From an uncultured Desulfosporosinus sp. (GTDB lineage Bacteria > Bacillota > Desulfitobacteriia > Desulfitobacteriales > Desulfitobacteriaceae), in NCBI GenBank assembly GCA_927405585.1, contig CAKMJS010000051.1, forward strand, positions 1 through 39,184: 39,184 nt of DNA, given 5' to 3'. This document shows, one piece after another, positions 17,999-25,876 of this stretch. Position numbers and translations under genes: made by a program. The notes beneath the pieces were generated by a model that saw only the letters and a program-made list of their open reading frames with translations, was not told the origin of the DNA and did no database searches. The first letter of the stretch is position 1. Each line of letters starts with the position of its first letter.

Positions 17999-18178
17999 CC
18001 AACGAATGTAGCATTCCCGTTGAAGCAAACACGATAATTGATGATAGCTTGTCGACCATGGGGTTTAGAGTAGTACGCCGAAGGTTAAAATCCTTTACTG
18101 GGAAGTGGGTATCAACTAAGGTTCCGGTCCCGACCGAATTAATTGTAATTAATACGAACTATAATAGAGGTGATTTTA

Positions 18179-18340
18179 ATGGATGACGATAAGAAAGTCG
18201 AAATCGAAAAAGTAAACGTTGAAAAAAGATTTGACGGTAGTGCTTTTGGCTCAGTGGTAGTTAAATATGCTGCTTATTTAGCAATATTTTTCGGACTAAT
18301 GTACTTTATTGTAGTTTATATTTTGCCAATGTTTAAGTAG
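18179..18340 (+). CDS. 53-residue single-pass membrane protein
   Basis: Starts at ATG 18179 with AGAGGTG 6 bases upstream. The first ~20 residues are acidic/basic (MDDDKKVEIEKVNVEKRF), followed by one membrane helix (about residues 27-51) ending LPMFK. No family is recognised. It lies 180 bases after the lmo0937-type gene and may be co-transcribed with it. Confidence 0.6.
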   Translation: MDDDKKVEIEKVNVEKRFDGSAFGSVVVKYAAYLAIFFGLMYFIVVYILPMFK

Positions 18341-18435
18341 TCTGAAAGTTAAGGACTTTATATCATAGGCTCTTTATTATATTTGAAAAATTACGAAATA
18401 GTGTACATACAGAAAAGTTCTCTGAAGTAATTGTA

Positions 18436-18486
18436 GAGCTGAATAATAACTTTACATGATAAATATGTAAAGTTATTATTCAGCTC
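18436..18486. terminator. perfect 22-bp stem-loop
   Basis: Left arm 18436-18457 (GAGCTGAATAATAAC then TTTACAT) and right arm 18465-18486 are exact reverse complements around a 7-base loop. It lies between the plus-strand small membrane gene and the minus-strand Spo0E-like remnant, so a bidirectional terminator is the likeliest role. There is no downstream T-run on either side. Confidence 0.6.
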
Positions 18487-18704
18487 AGTTGTCATTCTGG
18501 GAATTTACAGGAAAGTTTGTCGGTGCGACAGCGACTGATAGACCAATAAGATATCTTTTCTTTGCTATATAAAACTCGTTAATGAGCAAATCTAATTTTT
18601 CGCTTATTGTACCAATCCGTAAGATCCGGAGCCTCATTAATCATGTCAAGCTTACCCTTAGTCTCCAAAATAAGCTTAGTATTTAGCTTGGCCCTATATT
18701 CCAT
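18485..18704 (-). pseudogene. frameshifted Spo0E-like phosphatase remnant
   Basis: Two minus-strand frames read together as a Spo0E-type protein. Frame 1 (18704-18579) gives EYRAKLNTKLILETKGKLDM. Frame 2 (18637-18485) gives RISEKLDLLINEFY-like sequence (actual reading GTISEKLDLLINEFYIAKKR). SEKLD-LLI fits the Spo0E signature SQELDxLI; these small proteins dephosphorylate Spo0A~P. The two frames differ by one base and neither has a ribosome binding site, so a frameshifted remnant is likely. Assignment rests on a short motif. Confidence 0.45.
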
Positions 18705-18742
18705 GAATTGCAGAAAAAAGTTTAGAAGGAAGGATTCCGATT

Positions 18743-19120
18743 GTGACTACCTATGGACTCATTGGACTCGTATTTATTAACTTAGCTATGATAATTTACA
18801 CTATAGGGGTGTGGAGTGAACGAATTCAAGGCAGACTAAAGTGGTGGCATGTGGGAATGTTTTATACTGGTCTAGTATGCGATACGATAGGAACTGGGGC
18901 CATGAGTCTTATGGTGGGAAGTTTGCTTCAATTCAACTTCCATGGAATCACTGGTTTAGTAGCAATACTGATTATGCTCTTTCATGCTGGTTGGGCTACT
19001 TTAGTTTTAATTAACAAAAATGAGGTTCTAATAGTTAAGTTTCATAAATTCAGTTTAGTGGTATGGGTTATTTGGCTGATTCCGATGGTTACGGGTGCAG
19101 TTTTTGGTGCGACAAGATAA
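18743..19120 (+). CDS. HsmA (TIGR03987) family membrane protein
   Basis: 125 residues with four hydrophobic segments (about 4-20, 35-58, 68-88, 100-120) and the family hallmark WSERIQGRLKWWHVGMFYTG, followed by LVCDTIGTGAMS and FHGITGLVAI. These match the HsmA/TIGR03987 family of small membrane proteins of unknown function. The start is GTG 18743 with GAAGGAAGG 9-10 bases upstream. Confidence 0.85.
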   Translation: MTTYGLIGLVFINLAMIIYTIGVWSERIQGRLKWWHVGMFYTGLVCDTIGTGAMSLMVGSLLQFNFHGITGLVAILIMLFHAGWATLVLINKNEVLIVKFHKFSLVVWVIWLIPMVTGAVFGATR

Positions 19121-19518
19121 CCACCTATCCGCTTGTCCGACCCTAACAAGGACTATCTTGTCATGTATTCCGTTTTAACGCATCCTTCGGATGGATTTAC
19201 ACAAAAGGGTATGTGGCCAAAAGAACAAAGGGTGTCCCTGCTTAGTAAAGCAGAACTGTGGTGCGATTTGCTGGGTGGGTTGAGTCTCAAGAATAGAATA
19301 ATAACCTCTAGTTGATCTAACCTATAATTTTGACGCTGTAATAAGCGTCTTTTTTTATTTTTCCAATTGGAGGAATATGGACAATTATGAAGAATTAAAC
19401 GGGTGAGTGGCTCTGGAATAACTCTTCATGGGTAAACTTGGACTTAAATTAGTGAAGATTTTGCCCCTATAGTTACTGAAGTAAAATATAATGACAGAAT
19501 TTGAAGGAAGTGACTTCT
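19121..19518. other. intergenic region with a terminator
   Basis: A 60-codon frame at 19133-19315 has no binding site and no similarity and is not called. The only clear element is the terminator at 19332-19349. A GAAGGAAGTGA ribosome binding site at 19503-19513 serves the next gene. Confidence 0.5.
19332..19349 (+). terminator. intrinsic terminator
   Basis: GACGCT-GTAATA-AGCGTC followed by seven T residues; a classic short-stem intrinsic terminator on the plus strand. Confidence 0.85.
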
Positions 19519-22017
19519 TTGGAACACAAAACGGAGAAACACAACAATAGTAAGGATTCTCAGTTATATACGGATATGTCAAAAGGGGAACTAATTAGTG
19601 AATTGATCGTGCTAAAAAAAGAATTGTCGCAATTTAAGCAGGTTAGGACCAAACCCATAGAAGAAGACAATAAGCAGTTGCTTGGAAAATTCCAATTAGA
19701 AAAGGTGCTATTTAATTTTGAAAAACAGCAATTGGCTGAAATCGAGGCAATATACAACTCTGCACCAATTGGCATGTGTGTATTTGATACTAATCTCCGC
19801 TTTGTAAGGCTTAATAATCGCTTTGCAGAGATTAACGGTGTGTCGGTAGAAGTACATATAGGCAAAACTCCAAAACAAGTTGTTCCCGATTTGGATGAAC
19901 AAGCAGTGTCGGCTATTAGTAGAATCCTTGAAACTGGGGAACCACTTCTCAATTTGGAGATTTGCGGTACCACACCTGCCCATCCAGGAGTTCAACGCTA
20001 TTGGAACGAAAATTGGGTACCGTTAAAGGATGATTTAGACAATATTATCGGAATAAGTGTGACAGCAGAGGATATTACAGAACGTAAATGGGCAGAAGAA
20101 GTCCTTAGACGCGATCGTCAGCAGCTTGAAATACTAATACAGGAACGTACGCAAGAACTTCAATTGGCCAATGAACAACTTAGAGCTGAAATAAATGAAC
20201 GAAAAATAATTGAGCAAGAATTACTTGTTACCACTAGAAGACTTAAATTTTTACTGGACTATAATCCTTCGGTTATCTACGTTAGTAAAGTTTCAGAAGA
20301 CTATCGAGCAACTTATGTTAGTGATAATGTTACCATGATGACTGGTTATGCCCCCAGCGATTTTATCCAAAAGGAAGGTTTCTTTTTGGATCGTATCCAC
20401 CAGGAGGATAGACCGCAGTTTTATAACGGTATTGAGCAATTAAATGAAACAGGAGAATGTATTGCTGAATACCGGTTTAAATGCAAGGATGGCAGTTACC
20501 GCTGGACCCAAAGCAACGCAAAGCTGGTGCGTGATAAAGATGACTTGCCTATTGAGGTTATCGGTTGCTGGTCAGATATCAATATTAGAAAAATTGCAGT
20601 ATTAGCTTTAATAGAAAGCGAGAATCGATTTAGATCCGTAACCGAGAGTATCTCTGATGCCTTTTTCGCACTGGATTGCGAGTGGTGTTTTACTTATATG
20701 AATAAGAAGGCTATGATACTTTCATTTAATGATCGCGATTTAATTGGCAAAAACCTCTGGGTGGAATACCCGCAAGCTATGGATTCGATATTTTATAATG
20801 AACTTCACAAATCAATTCGTGAACAAAATAGCGTTAGATTCGAAGCATTTTCAGAGGTAAGCAAAAAATGGTTTATGGTTCATGCATATCCGTTTGCTCA
20901 AGGGTTAACCGTTTTCCTAAACGATATAACTGAGCAAAAACAAATGGAAACAGCCTTACGCCTATCAGAAGAAAGATTTTCTAAAGCGTTTAATGCTAAC
21001 CCATCGTCCATGATTATTACTTCTCTTGATGATGGGCGCTATTTTGATGTTAATGACGCGTTCTTGAAATTGACAGGGTTTACCCGGGAAGAAGTTATCG
21101 GTTCCTTGGCGACCGAATTAAATGTTTTTGCCATTCCCGAAGATTGCTTGGAGTTAAGAAGACGCATAGCGGAAGAGGGAATATGCAGAGATCTTGAAGT
21201 AACATTACGAATGAAGTCGGGTAAATTACGCTATGGTTTAGCAGGTGCAACAGTTATAGATATAAACGGCAGGTCCTGTATTTTAGGGGTATTCTTTGAC
21301 ATTACCAGGCACAAAGAGTTGGAGAAGGAGATCTTACAACTAGACCGGTTTAATTTAATAGGACAGATGGCCGCTGGTATCGGTCACGAAATAAGAAACC
21401 CAATGACGTCAGTTCGCGGGTTTCTGCAACTTATTGAAGGCAAGGCCGAATGCCAAAATTATAAAGATTATTTTAAATTAATGATTGACGAATTAGACCG
21501 GGCCAACGGTATTATTACAGAATTTTTATCTTTGGCCGGAAATAAAAAATATGATGCAAATGCACTAAAAAAACACAACCTAAATTCAATAATTGAAAAA
21601 TTATTACCATTAATCTTCGCCGATGCAATGAAGTTAGACATATCTTTAACTAAGGAATTAAGCAATATACCGGATATATTAATTGATGAAAAAGAAATCA
21701 GGCAGTTAATATTAAACCTAACCCGTAACGGCATTGAGGCAATGTCATCCGGTAAAGCCCTAACCATAAAAACATTAATGGATGGTGGAGAAATTGTCTT
21801 ATTAATCCAGGACCAAGGAGATGGAATAAGAGAGGAAGTCCTGAAAAATATGGGGACGCCTTTCTACACTACAAAAGCTGATGGAACAGGCTTGGGACTG
21901 GCTATATGCTATAGTATTGCCGAACGTAATAACGCCAAAATTGACATTGATACCAACTCAAATGGCTCAGTCTTTTATGTACGGTTCAACCAAGCGCTCC
22001 AATTAGGTAAATCATAA
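19519..22017 (+). CDS. PAS-domain sensor histidine kinase (orphan)
   Basis: An 832-residue cytoplasmic kinase without membrane segments. It has an N-terminal coiled coil, then four PAS-type sensor domains (about 75-195, 235-365, 370-480 and 485-605) separated by a helical linker (QERTQELQLANEQLRAEINE). The HisKA domain has phospho-acceptor His623 in GIGHEIRNPMTSVRG, and the catalytic ATPase domain has an N box (NLTRNGIEAM), DQGDGI and GTGLGLAI. No response regulator is adjacent. Multi-PAS soluble kinases of this HisKA subtype include the sporulation kinases that feed Spo0A, but the partner here cannot be proved. Start TTG 19519 is chosen because GAAGGAAGTGA is placed correctly for it; TTG at 19501 lies upstream of that site. 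Confidence 0.93.
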   Translation: MEHKTEKHNNSKDSQLYTDMSKGELISELIVLKKELSQFKQVRTKPIEEDNKQLLGKFQLEKVLFNFEKQQLAEIEAIYNSAPIGMCVFDTNLRFVRLNNRFAEINGVSVEVHIGKTPKQVVPDLDEQAVSAISRILETGEPLLNLEICGTTPAHPGVQRYWNENWVPLKDDLDNIIGISVTAEDITERKWAEEVLRRDRQQLEILIQERTQELQLANEQLRAEINERKIIEQELLVTTRRLKFLLDYNPSVIYVSKVSEDYRATYVSDNVTMMTGYAPSDFIQKEGFFLDRIHQEDRPQFYNGIEQLNETGECIAEYRFKCKDGSYRWTQSNAKLVRDKDDLPIEVIGCWSDINIRKIAVLALIESENRFRSVTESISDAFFALDCEWCFTYMNKKAMILSFNDRDLIGKNLWVEYPQAMDSIFYNELHKSIREQNSVRFEAFSEVSKKWFMVHAYPFAQGLTVFLNDITEQKQMETALRLSEERFSKAFNANPSSMIITSLDDGRYFDVNDAFLKLTGFTREEVIGSLATELNVFAIPEDCLELRRRIAEEGICRDLEVTLRMKSGKLRYGLAGATVIDINGRSCILGVFFDITRHKELEKEILQLDRFNLIGQMAAGIGHEIRNPMTSVRGFLQLIEGKAECQNYKDYFKLMIDELDRANGIITEFLSLAGNKKYDANALKKHNLNSIIEKLLPLIFADAMKLDISLTKELSNIPDILIDEKEIRQLILNLTRNGIEAMSSGKALTIKTLMDGGEIVLLIQDQGDGIREEVLKNMGTPFYTTKADGTGLGLAICYSIAERNNAKIDIDTNSNGSVFYVRFNQALQLGKS

Positions 22018-22105
22018 AGCTGGTGTTCGATTTGTTCACCATAAAGAGGTATCAATAATGAAAGGGCTACCACCAATAAAGATGATAGCCTTTTGATGAG
22101 TATTT

Positions 22106-22183
22106 TTAGAAGATTACGCCTAAAGCGATAAGAATCAAGATAGCAATCGCAATAATAATAAAGTGATCTAAAACCATAGGCAT
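22106..22183 (-). CDS. 25-residue hydrophobic peptide
   Basis: MPMVLDHFIIIAIAIL followed by LILIALGVIF: almost entirely one membrane helix ending at the C-terminus. It recalls the YjcZ-type tiny sporulation membrane peptides in size and layout but lacks their glycine/tyrosine N-terminus. The nearest purine-rich site is weak (GAAG), so translation is uncertain. Confidence 0.35.
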   Translation of the reverse strand: MPMVLDHFIIIAIAILILIALGVIF

Positions 22184-22333
22184 CAACTTCTGAAGTTTTA
22201 AGTAAGAAGTTCTATGGGAAGTTATATTCTCTCCTTATATCATACCATATCTCCCTTTAAAGGGTTTTTCTTAAATTTACAGAACAAGATTTATGATGTG
22301 ATAATCATAGTTTTTACAAGGGAGGTTTTTGTT

Positions 22334-22378
22334 GTGGTCTGGTTGAATGTTGATAAGCCAACAAAAAATGCACATTGA
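22334..22378 (+). pseudogene. N-terminal fragment of an unrecognised small protein
   Basis: A good ribosome binding site (GGGAGG at 22320-22325) precedes GTG 22334, but only 14 codons (MVWLNVDKPTKNAH) follow before TGA. The beginning resembles that of a short conserved clostridial protein, so this may be a truncated gene. Confidence 0.3.
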
Positions 22379-22476
22379 GGAGGTGTTACTCAAGTTATAG
22401 AATATAAACTCACTCAAATATGTAATTGGTAGTTTCATGCTTCGATAGTTGGGAGTTTAGCGAACAAATAATAAAA

Positions 22477-22507
22477 AGGCACTCATAGGTTTTTCCTAAG
22501 AGTGCCT
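22477..22507 (+). terminator. hairpin terminator
   Basis: AGGCACTC (22477-22484) pairs with GAGTGCCT (22500-22507), with an inner ATAGG/CCTA pairing, followed by AAACATTTTTT. Confidence 0.7.
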
Positions 22508-22864
22508 AAACATTTTTTAATGGAATGTATATTGAACAGGTTGAACATCGTCTCTTTTTGACCTTGATATTTGCTCAGTGGTTTGTTCTGTTGATTGTAA
22601 GTAGTGAGGATTTTAACTGCTGATACTCCGCCGACCATACTTAACCCTATATTCATCATTGTTCCAAGAAGTTGTCCTTGCCATTTTTCAGCTTGTCTAC
22701 GAGAACAGTAATATTATGGAGGCGGGATGCTCTCGTGGCTTGTGCCAAGAACGTACTCGGTGAGTACGATGCTGTATTCGAGATGAGGTAGGGCCTTCGA
22801 AGCCAGTTTATAGGAGCCGCTAATGATGGAGCTGAAAGTAGCACGATCATTGGGGCCATTTGCG

Positions 22865-23479
22865 TTACTGAGAAGTATAGGTAGTAGGATTTGGAGAGGT
22901 ATCGGGAGTGGGATTTAGAGAAGTATCTGGAATGGGATCCGAAGAAGTATTGGGCGTGGAATTAGAAGGTAAATTGGATGTCCTTGAGTCAATAGCAATT
23001 AGATTAGATATAATTGAAGATATTTCATCACTGACATCGTATTCGCGAATTTGTCCGTTATCGACGAGGATTACCGTCATTGTGGGAGTTCCTTTACGGT
23101 CGCTTATGATCAACCCTTGTATAAAGGCATAATCTTGAGGGCTAACGGAAAATTCCTGAAGTGTACCCTTAGATAGGTATAGTATCCAATTTCCAGTTGC
23201 TAGTTTACTCGTTTCATTTCCGCTGCTCGATGTGTTATTAGCACTAGGGGAATCTATGATGGGGTAACTTGATGAGTTGAGGGGATTAGGATCATTAGTG
23301 TTGGGTTGGGAATCAGGCAGACTTGTACTGGTAAGAGGCGGAGTTGTCTTTGGATAATCAGGAAGAAGCCTGTACCCAATAATGCTTATAATCACTATTA
23401 CAAAAACTAAGGTCCATGGATTCTTCCCTATTATCTGACGCCCCTGTTGATTAGGATAAATATTAACCGCTCCTCTCAA
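22865..23479 (-). CDS. membrane-anchored protein with Pro/Ser/Thr-rich low-complexity ends
   Basis: 204 residues: a short cytoplasmic N-terminus, one membrane helix (about 24-42, TLVFVIVIISIIGYRLL), a Ser/Thr/Pro/Asn-rich linker, a small folded region (about 90-165, NWILYLSKGTLQEFSVSP onwards) and a C-terminal tail of PNPTPDTSPN-type repeats. The topology suggests an extracytoplasmic domain on a flexible stalk. Start is TTG 23479 with GAGGAG 10 bases upstream. I do not recognise the family. It is the upstream neighbour of SASP copy B on the same strand. Confidence 0.6.
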   Translation of the reverse strand: MRGAVNIYPNQQGRQIIGKNPWTLVFVIVIISIIGYRLLPDYPKTTPPLTSTSLPDSQPNTNDPNPLNSSSYPIIDSPSANNTSSSGNETSKLATGNWILYLSKGTLQEFSVSPQDYAFIQGLIISDRKGTPTMTVILVDNGQIREYDVSDEISSIISNLIAIDSRTSNLPSNSTPNTSSDPIPDTSLNPTPDTSPNPTTYTSQ

Positions 23480-23567
23480 GTGTGGAGAACTCCTCGCTTT
23501 TACATATACGTAATACTGTTCGTGTATATGTCTGAACTGAAGTTTAACCTGGGTGAGAGCATAACAA

Positions 23568-23612
23568 GAAAATGCCCTTCCACTTGAATCTTAAAAGTGG
23601 AAGGGCATTTTC
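23568..23612 (-). terminator. terminator of the second SASP gene
   Basis: GAAAATGCCCTTCCACT (23568-23584) pairs with AGTGGAAGGGCATTTTC (23596-23612), a perfect 17-bp stem. A second small hairpin, AGGGATTT facing AAATCCCT, follows at about 23617-23638. Confidence 0.75.
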
Positions 23613-23678
23613 AAAAGGGATTTGCCATAAAAATCCCTCTTTTATTTATGAGCATCTTAATTGATTAACGCTGACTAT

Positions 23679-23885
23679 TTATAGTTTGCTACCACCTTTA
23701 AGGTGTTCCTCTGCAAATTGAATCATGCGTTTGGTCATTTGTCCACCGACAGAACCGTTTTCACGACTTGTGCGGTCGCCACCGAGTTGAAGACCCATTT
23801 CATTAGCAACTTCATATTTGAATTGATCCAATTGTTGTGAAGCTCCTTGAGCTGCTGGTGTATTACTGTTTCTTTCTCCTGCCAT
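23679..23885 (-). CDS. alpha/beta-type small acid-soluble spore protein (second copy)
   Basis: 68 residues, identical to the SASP at 13618-13824 except Asn6 instead of Ser6. All family motifs are intact (GPR region FKYEVANEMG; C-terminal GSVGGQMTKRMIQ), so both copies should be functional. AAAAGGAGGGC precedes the ATG. The near-identity points to a recent duplication, or to gene conversion keeping the coding parts alike while flanks drift. Confidence 0.97.
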   Translation of the reverse strand: MAGERNSNTPAAQGASQQLDQFKYEVANEMGLQLGGDRTSRENGSVGGQMTKRMIQFAEEHLKGGSKL

Positions 23886-24201
23886 GATGGGTGCCCTCCT
23901 TTTAATTGTGTGTTATTAACTAGTCGTTTATGTTCAAATGGCATTCTTATTTTATCCCACTCTCGATTCTTAACACTGGTAATTTATAGCGGTTACCTTG
24001 AACAAAATATTATGAGCTTAGGGGTTAATTAGGTTTTAACTTCGAGCAATTTATCCAAAATTCTTTGCTTAATTATTTATTATGAAAAACATGTCAGGAA
24101 TTTGCGATAAATAACTATTTCCTATAGAGGCGTAAACTCTTACGAGGGACAGGCTTCATCAATACATTAGCTACTTTTTAAGTCACCTTATTTATTGGGA
24201 T

Positions 24202-24208
24202 TTCGACA
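24202..24208 (-). promoter_or_regulatory. candidate Spo0A box (0A box)
   Basis: TTCGACA on the plus strand is the exact complement of the 0A box TGTCGAA. It lies 84 bases upstream of the spo0A-like remnant at 24292, where an autoregulated spo0A promoter would carry it. A 7-base match can occur by chance. Confidence 0.45.
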
Positions 24209-24291
24209 GGGTCTGTGACGTATAATTACAAACATCGGCTAGGCGATGCCTATTATTATAAATAAAATCAAGGAAGAAGGATGTTGGCGAA

Positions 24292-24386
24292 ATGGCTAAG
24301 AACGTAAAACTAATTATCGCGGATGATAACCGGAATTCATCGCACTGATTGCTGATAAATTAACCATGATGAAAAACGTGAGTTAA
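24292..24386 (+). pseudogene. spo0A N-terminal fragment
   Basis: ATG 24292, with AAGGAAGAAGGATG upstream, begins MAKNVKLIIADDNR, the N-terminus of the Spo0A receiver domain including the acidic pair that binds Mg. One base is then missing: the frame ends at TGA 24346, while restoring it continues as EFIALIADKL (Spo0A reads similarly), then MMKNVS and a stop at 24384. Everything after that, including the phosphorylated Asp and the DNA-binding domain, is absent. The organism needs an intact spo0A elsewhere if it sporulates. Confidence 0.75.
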
Positions 24387-24955
24387 GTCTTGACCATTGC
24401 TTCCATTAATTTTTGTAAAGCTTTTTTCTCTATTCGAGAAACATAGGAACGGGAAATATCCAGAGTCTTTGCTATCTCACGTTGTGTCTGCCTCGGACAG
24501 TTCATCAACCCATAACGCAATTGTAGTACCAACTTTTCTCGTTTCGTCAATTGATTTACGAGTTTTAATAATGCCGCTTGCTCGGACTCGTTTTCAACTA
24601 GGATTGAAATATCCATTTCATTCGAACTAAGAACATCAACGAGAGAGACCTCATTGCCTTGGCTATCCATTCCTATTGGATCATAAATGGACACTTCTCC
24701 CCTTGACTTTTTCTTGGTTCGCAGATGCATTAATATTTCATTTTCTATGCATCGTGCAGCGTAGGTAGCCAGCTTTGTTCCTTTACCTGGATCAAAGGTA
24801 TTAATCCCCTAGATTAGCCCAATCGTACCAATGGAAATTAAGTCATCACTGTCTTCTCCCGTCCCATCATATTTCTTCACGAGATGGGCAATCAAACGCA
24901 AATTGTGTTCCACTAACGTATTGCGCGCTTTCTCGACCTCATTAAACCAAATCCA
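24383..24955 (-). pseudogene. sigK: sigK-like sporulation sigma factor, broken
   Basis: Reads as sigma-K from region 2 to region 4: [20 protein letters not shown], then [23 protein letters not shown], an in-frame TAG at 24809-24811, GINTFDPGKGTKLATYAARC, IENEILMHLRT and a 115-codon part with EVSIYDPIGMDSQGNEVSL and the region 4 helix-turn-helix (TQREIAKTLDISRSYVSRIE). The expected residue at the amber codon is lysine (GLIKGINTFDP; AAG to TAG). The first ~45 residues of the family are missing. Sigma-K drives late mother-cell genes. The amber codon plus the missing N-terminus indicate a pseudogene. Confidence 0.85.
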
Positions 24956-24992
24956 TGATAGAACTCACAATGATGTGCCACTGTATGCATGA

Positions 24993-25016
24993 AAACCACC
25001 GATTTGGTGGTTTTTT
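24993..25016 (+). terminator. intrinsic terminator
   Basis: AAACCACC-GATTT-GGTGGTTT followed by TTT; points along the plus strand, although no intact plus-strand gene precedes it. Confidence 0.7.
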
Positions 25017-25048
25017 AATGCTCTAATAATCTACTAATCTACTAATAA

Positions 25049-25213
25049 AATTTATAGAATATGCTGCTCAAAAAGGCTTAGGCGTTGATGGAACCTTTAA
25101 GAGGCGGTAAGCTTGCGGGTAATCTTCCTGAGGACGTGCAAAATGCTTTCGATCAGGCAGACGTAAAGAGAAAACCTGCGGATTGGGCTTTAAGTCTATT
25201 TAAAGTGGATTAA
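25049..25213 (+). pseudogene. aldo/keto reductase fragment
   Basis: A short internal piece of a ferredoxin-type aldo/keto reductase. Frame 1 reads KFIEYAAQKGLGV; after a frameshift, frame 2 reads MEPLRGGKLAGNLPEDVQ and ADVKRKPADWALSLF before a stop. In the family these segments are continuous (KGLGVVIMEPLRGGKL...WALRW). Both ends are missing. Just downstream, another coding-like piece (ERMMWGTPRDYTAWCMGKGC, to 25322) belongs to something I do not recognise. Confidence 0.75.
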
Positions 25214-25391
25214 CTGCCGGTGAACATAACCATCAGGTCAAAGGCGAGAGAATGATGTGGGGCACTCCCAGAGATTACACCGCATGGTGTATGGGAAAAG
25301 GCTGTAAGACTTACCTGGAATGAAAATTGCAGTAGGTAATGGTAATAATGCAGTTGAGCATCCTAGTTTTATTCGAAAGGGAGAAGAAGAG

Positions 25392-25757
25392 ATGAAAATG
25401 TACAGTAAAGATCATCAATGGGTTGAGTTGGAAGGTAACATAGCTCGCATGGGAATTACGGAATATGCAGCAGGGCAATTAGGGGATATCGTCTATGTGG
25501 AGCTCCCAACAGTTGGAGATCAGGTCGCGATTGGAGAAGTAGTGGCAAAGGTAGAGTCTGTCAAGTCCACCTCAGATATCTACACCCCTGTAAGCGGAAA
25601 AGTGCTGACCATAAAAGAGGAGTTATGTGATACACCTGAACTGTTGAACATTAATCCGGAAGGGGAAGCCTGGATTGCAGAACTCATGCTTGAAAATGTT
25701 GCACAACTGGATGAACTGATGACGATCGAAGAATACTTGGCCTGCTGTTCTAACTAA
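25392..25757 (+). CDS. gcvH: glycine cleavage system H protein (lipoyl carrier)
   Basis: 121 residues. The lipoyl-lysine is Lys58 in VAKVESVKSTSDIYTPVSG. The N-terminal KMYSKDHQWVELEGNIARMG and GITEYAAGQLGDIVYVELP are classic for GcvH. The protein shuttles the aminomethyl group between the P, T and L proteins and in some bacteria serves as a lipoate relay. No gcvP, gcvT or lipoate gene is nearby, so this is a stand-alone copy. ATG 25392 has AAAGGGAG about 9 bases upstream; the in-frame ATG 25320 extends into the broken region upstream and is not used. A terminator follows. Confidence 0.93.
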   Translation: MKMYSKDHQWVELEGNIARMGITEYAAGQLGDIVYVELPTVGDQVAIGEVVAKVESVKSTSDIYTPVSGKVLTIKEELCDTPELLNINPEGEAWIAELMLENVAQLDELMTIEEYLACCSN

Positions 25758-25768
25758 TTTTTCTAACT

Positions 25769-25800
25769 CGCCCTGTAAGTCTTCGTGGGATTTCAGGGCG
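25769..25800 (+). terminator. terminator after gcvH
   Basis: CGCCCTG (25769-25775) pairs with CAGGGCG (25794-25800), followed by TTTCATT. It separates gcvH from the sigma-54 activator gene. Confidence 0.75.
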
Positions 25801-25876
25801 TTTCATTATCATAGATTCTTTGCTATCTGATAGGCTGAGTATTATAATAAAGAAACTTGAGTTTAGGGGAGAAGTT

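Larger units (their letters stand above)
22018..22864. other. degraded intergenic region
   Basis: Contains a hairpin at 22061-22095 (AAAGGGCTA facing TAGCCTTTT) that probably ends the kinase transcript, a small minus-strand peptide ORF, a short plus-strand fragment and a terminator at 22477. From 22680 a plus-strand reading (ALVACAKNVLGEYDAVFEMR, then a stop, then GAANDGAESSTIIGAI) looks coding-like but is broken and unrecognised. Confidence 0.45.
23568..24028. repeat. duplicated SASP locus, copy B
   Basis: Second copy of the unit at 13511-13960: terminator hairpin, SASP gene and upstream region, in the same orientation. Coding parts are nearly identical, while flanks carry small insertions and substitutions. 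Confidence 0.8.

Noticed and set aside
17839-18186. 115-codon plus-strand frame starting MIKYVMDNRCY
   Set aside because: Its first half is out of frame with the lmo0937-type gene. The second half (GFRVVRRRLKSFTGKW onwards) has protein-like composition but no start signal and no similarity I recognise.
19133-19315. 60-codon plus-strand frame MSDPNKDYLVMYS
   Set aside because: No ribosome binding site or recognised relatives; probably chance.
24993-25016. Possible attachment site or mobile-element end near the sporulation fossils
   Set aside because: It is a plain terminator hairpin with a T-run; no direct repeats or integrase were found nearby.
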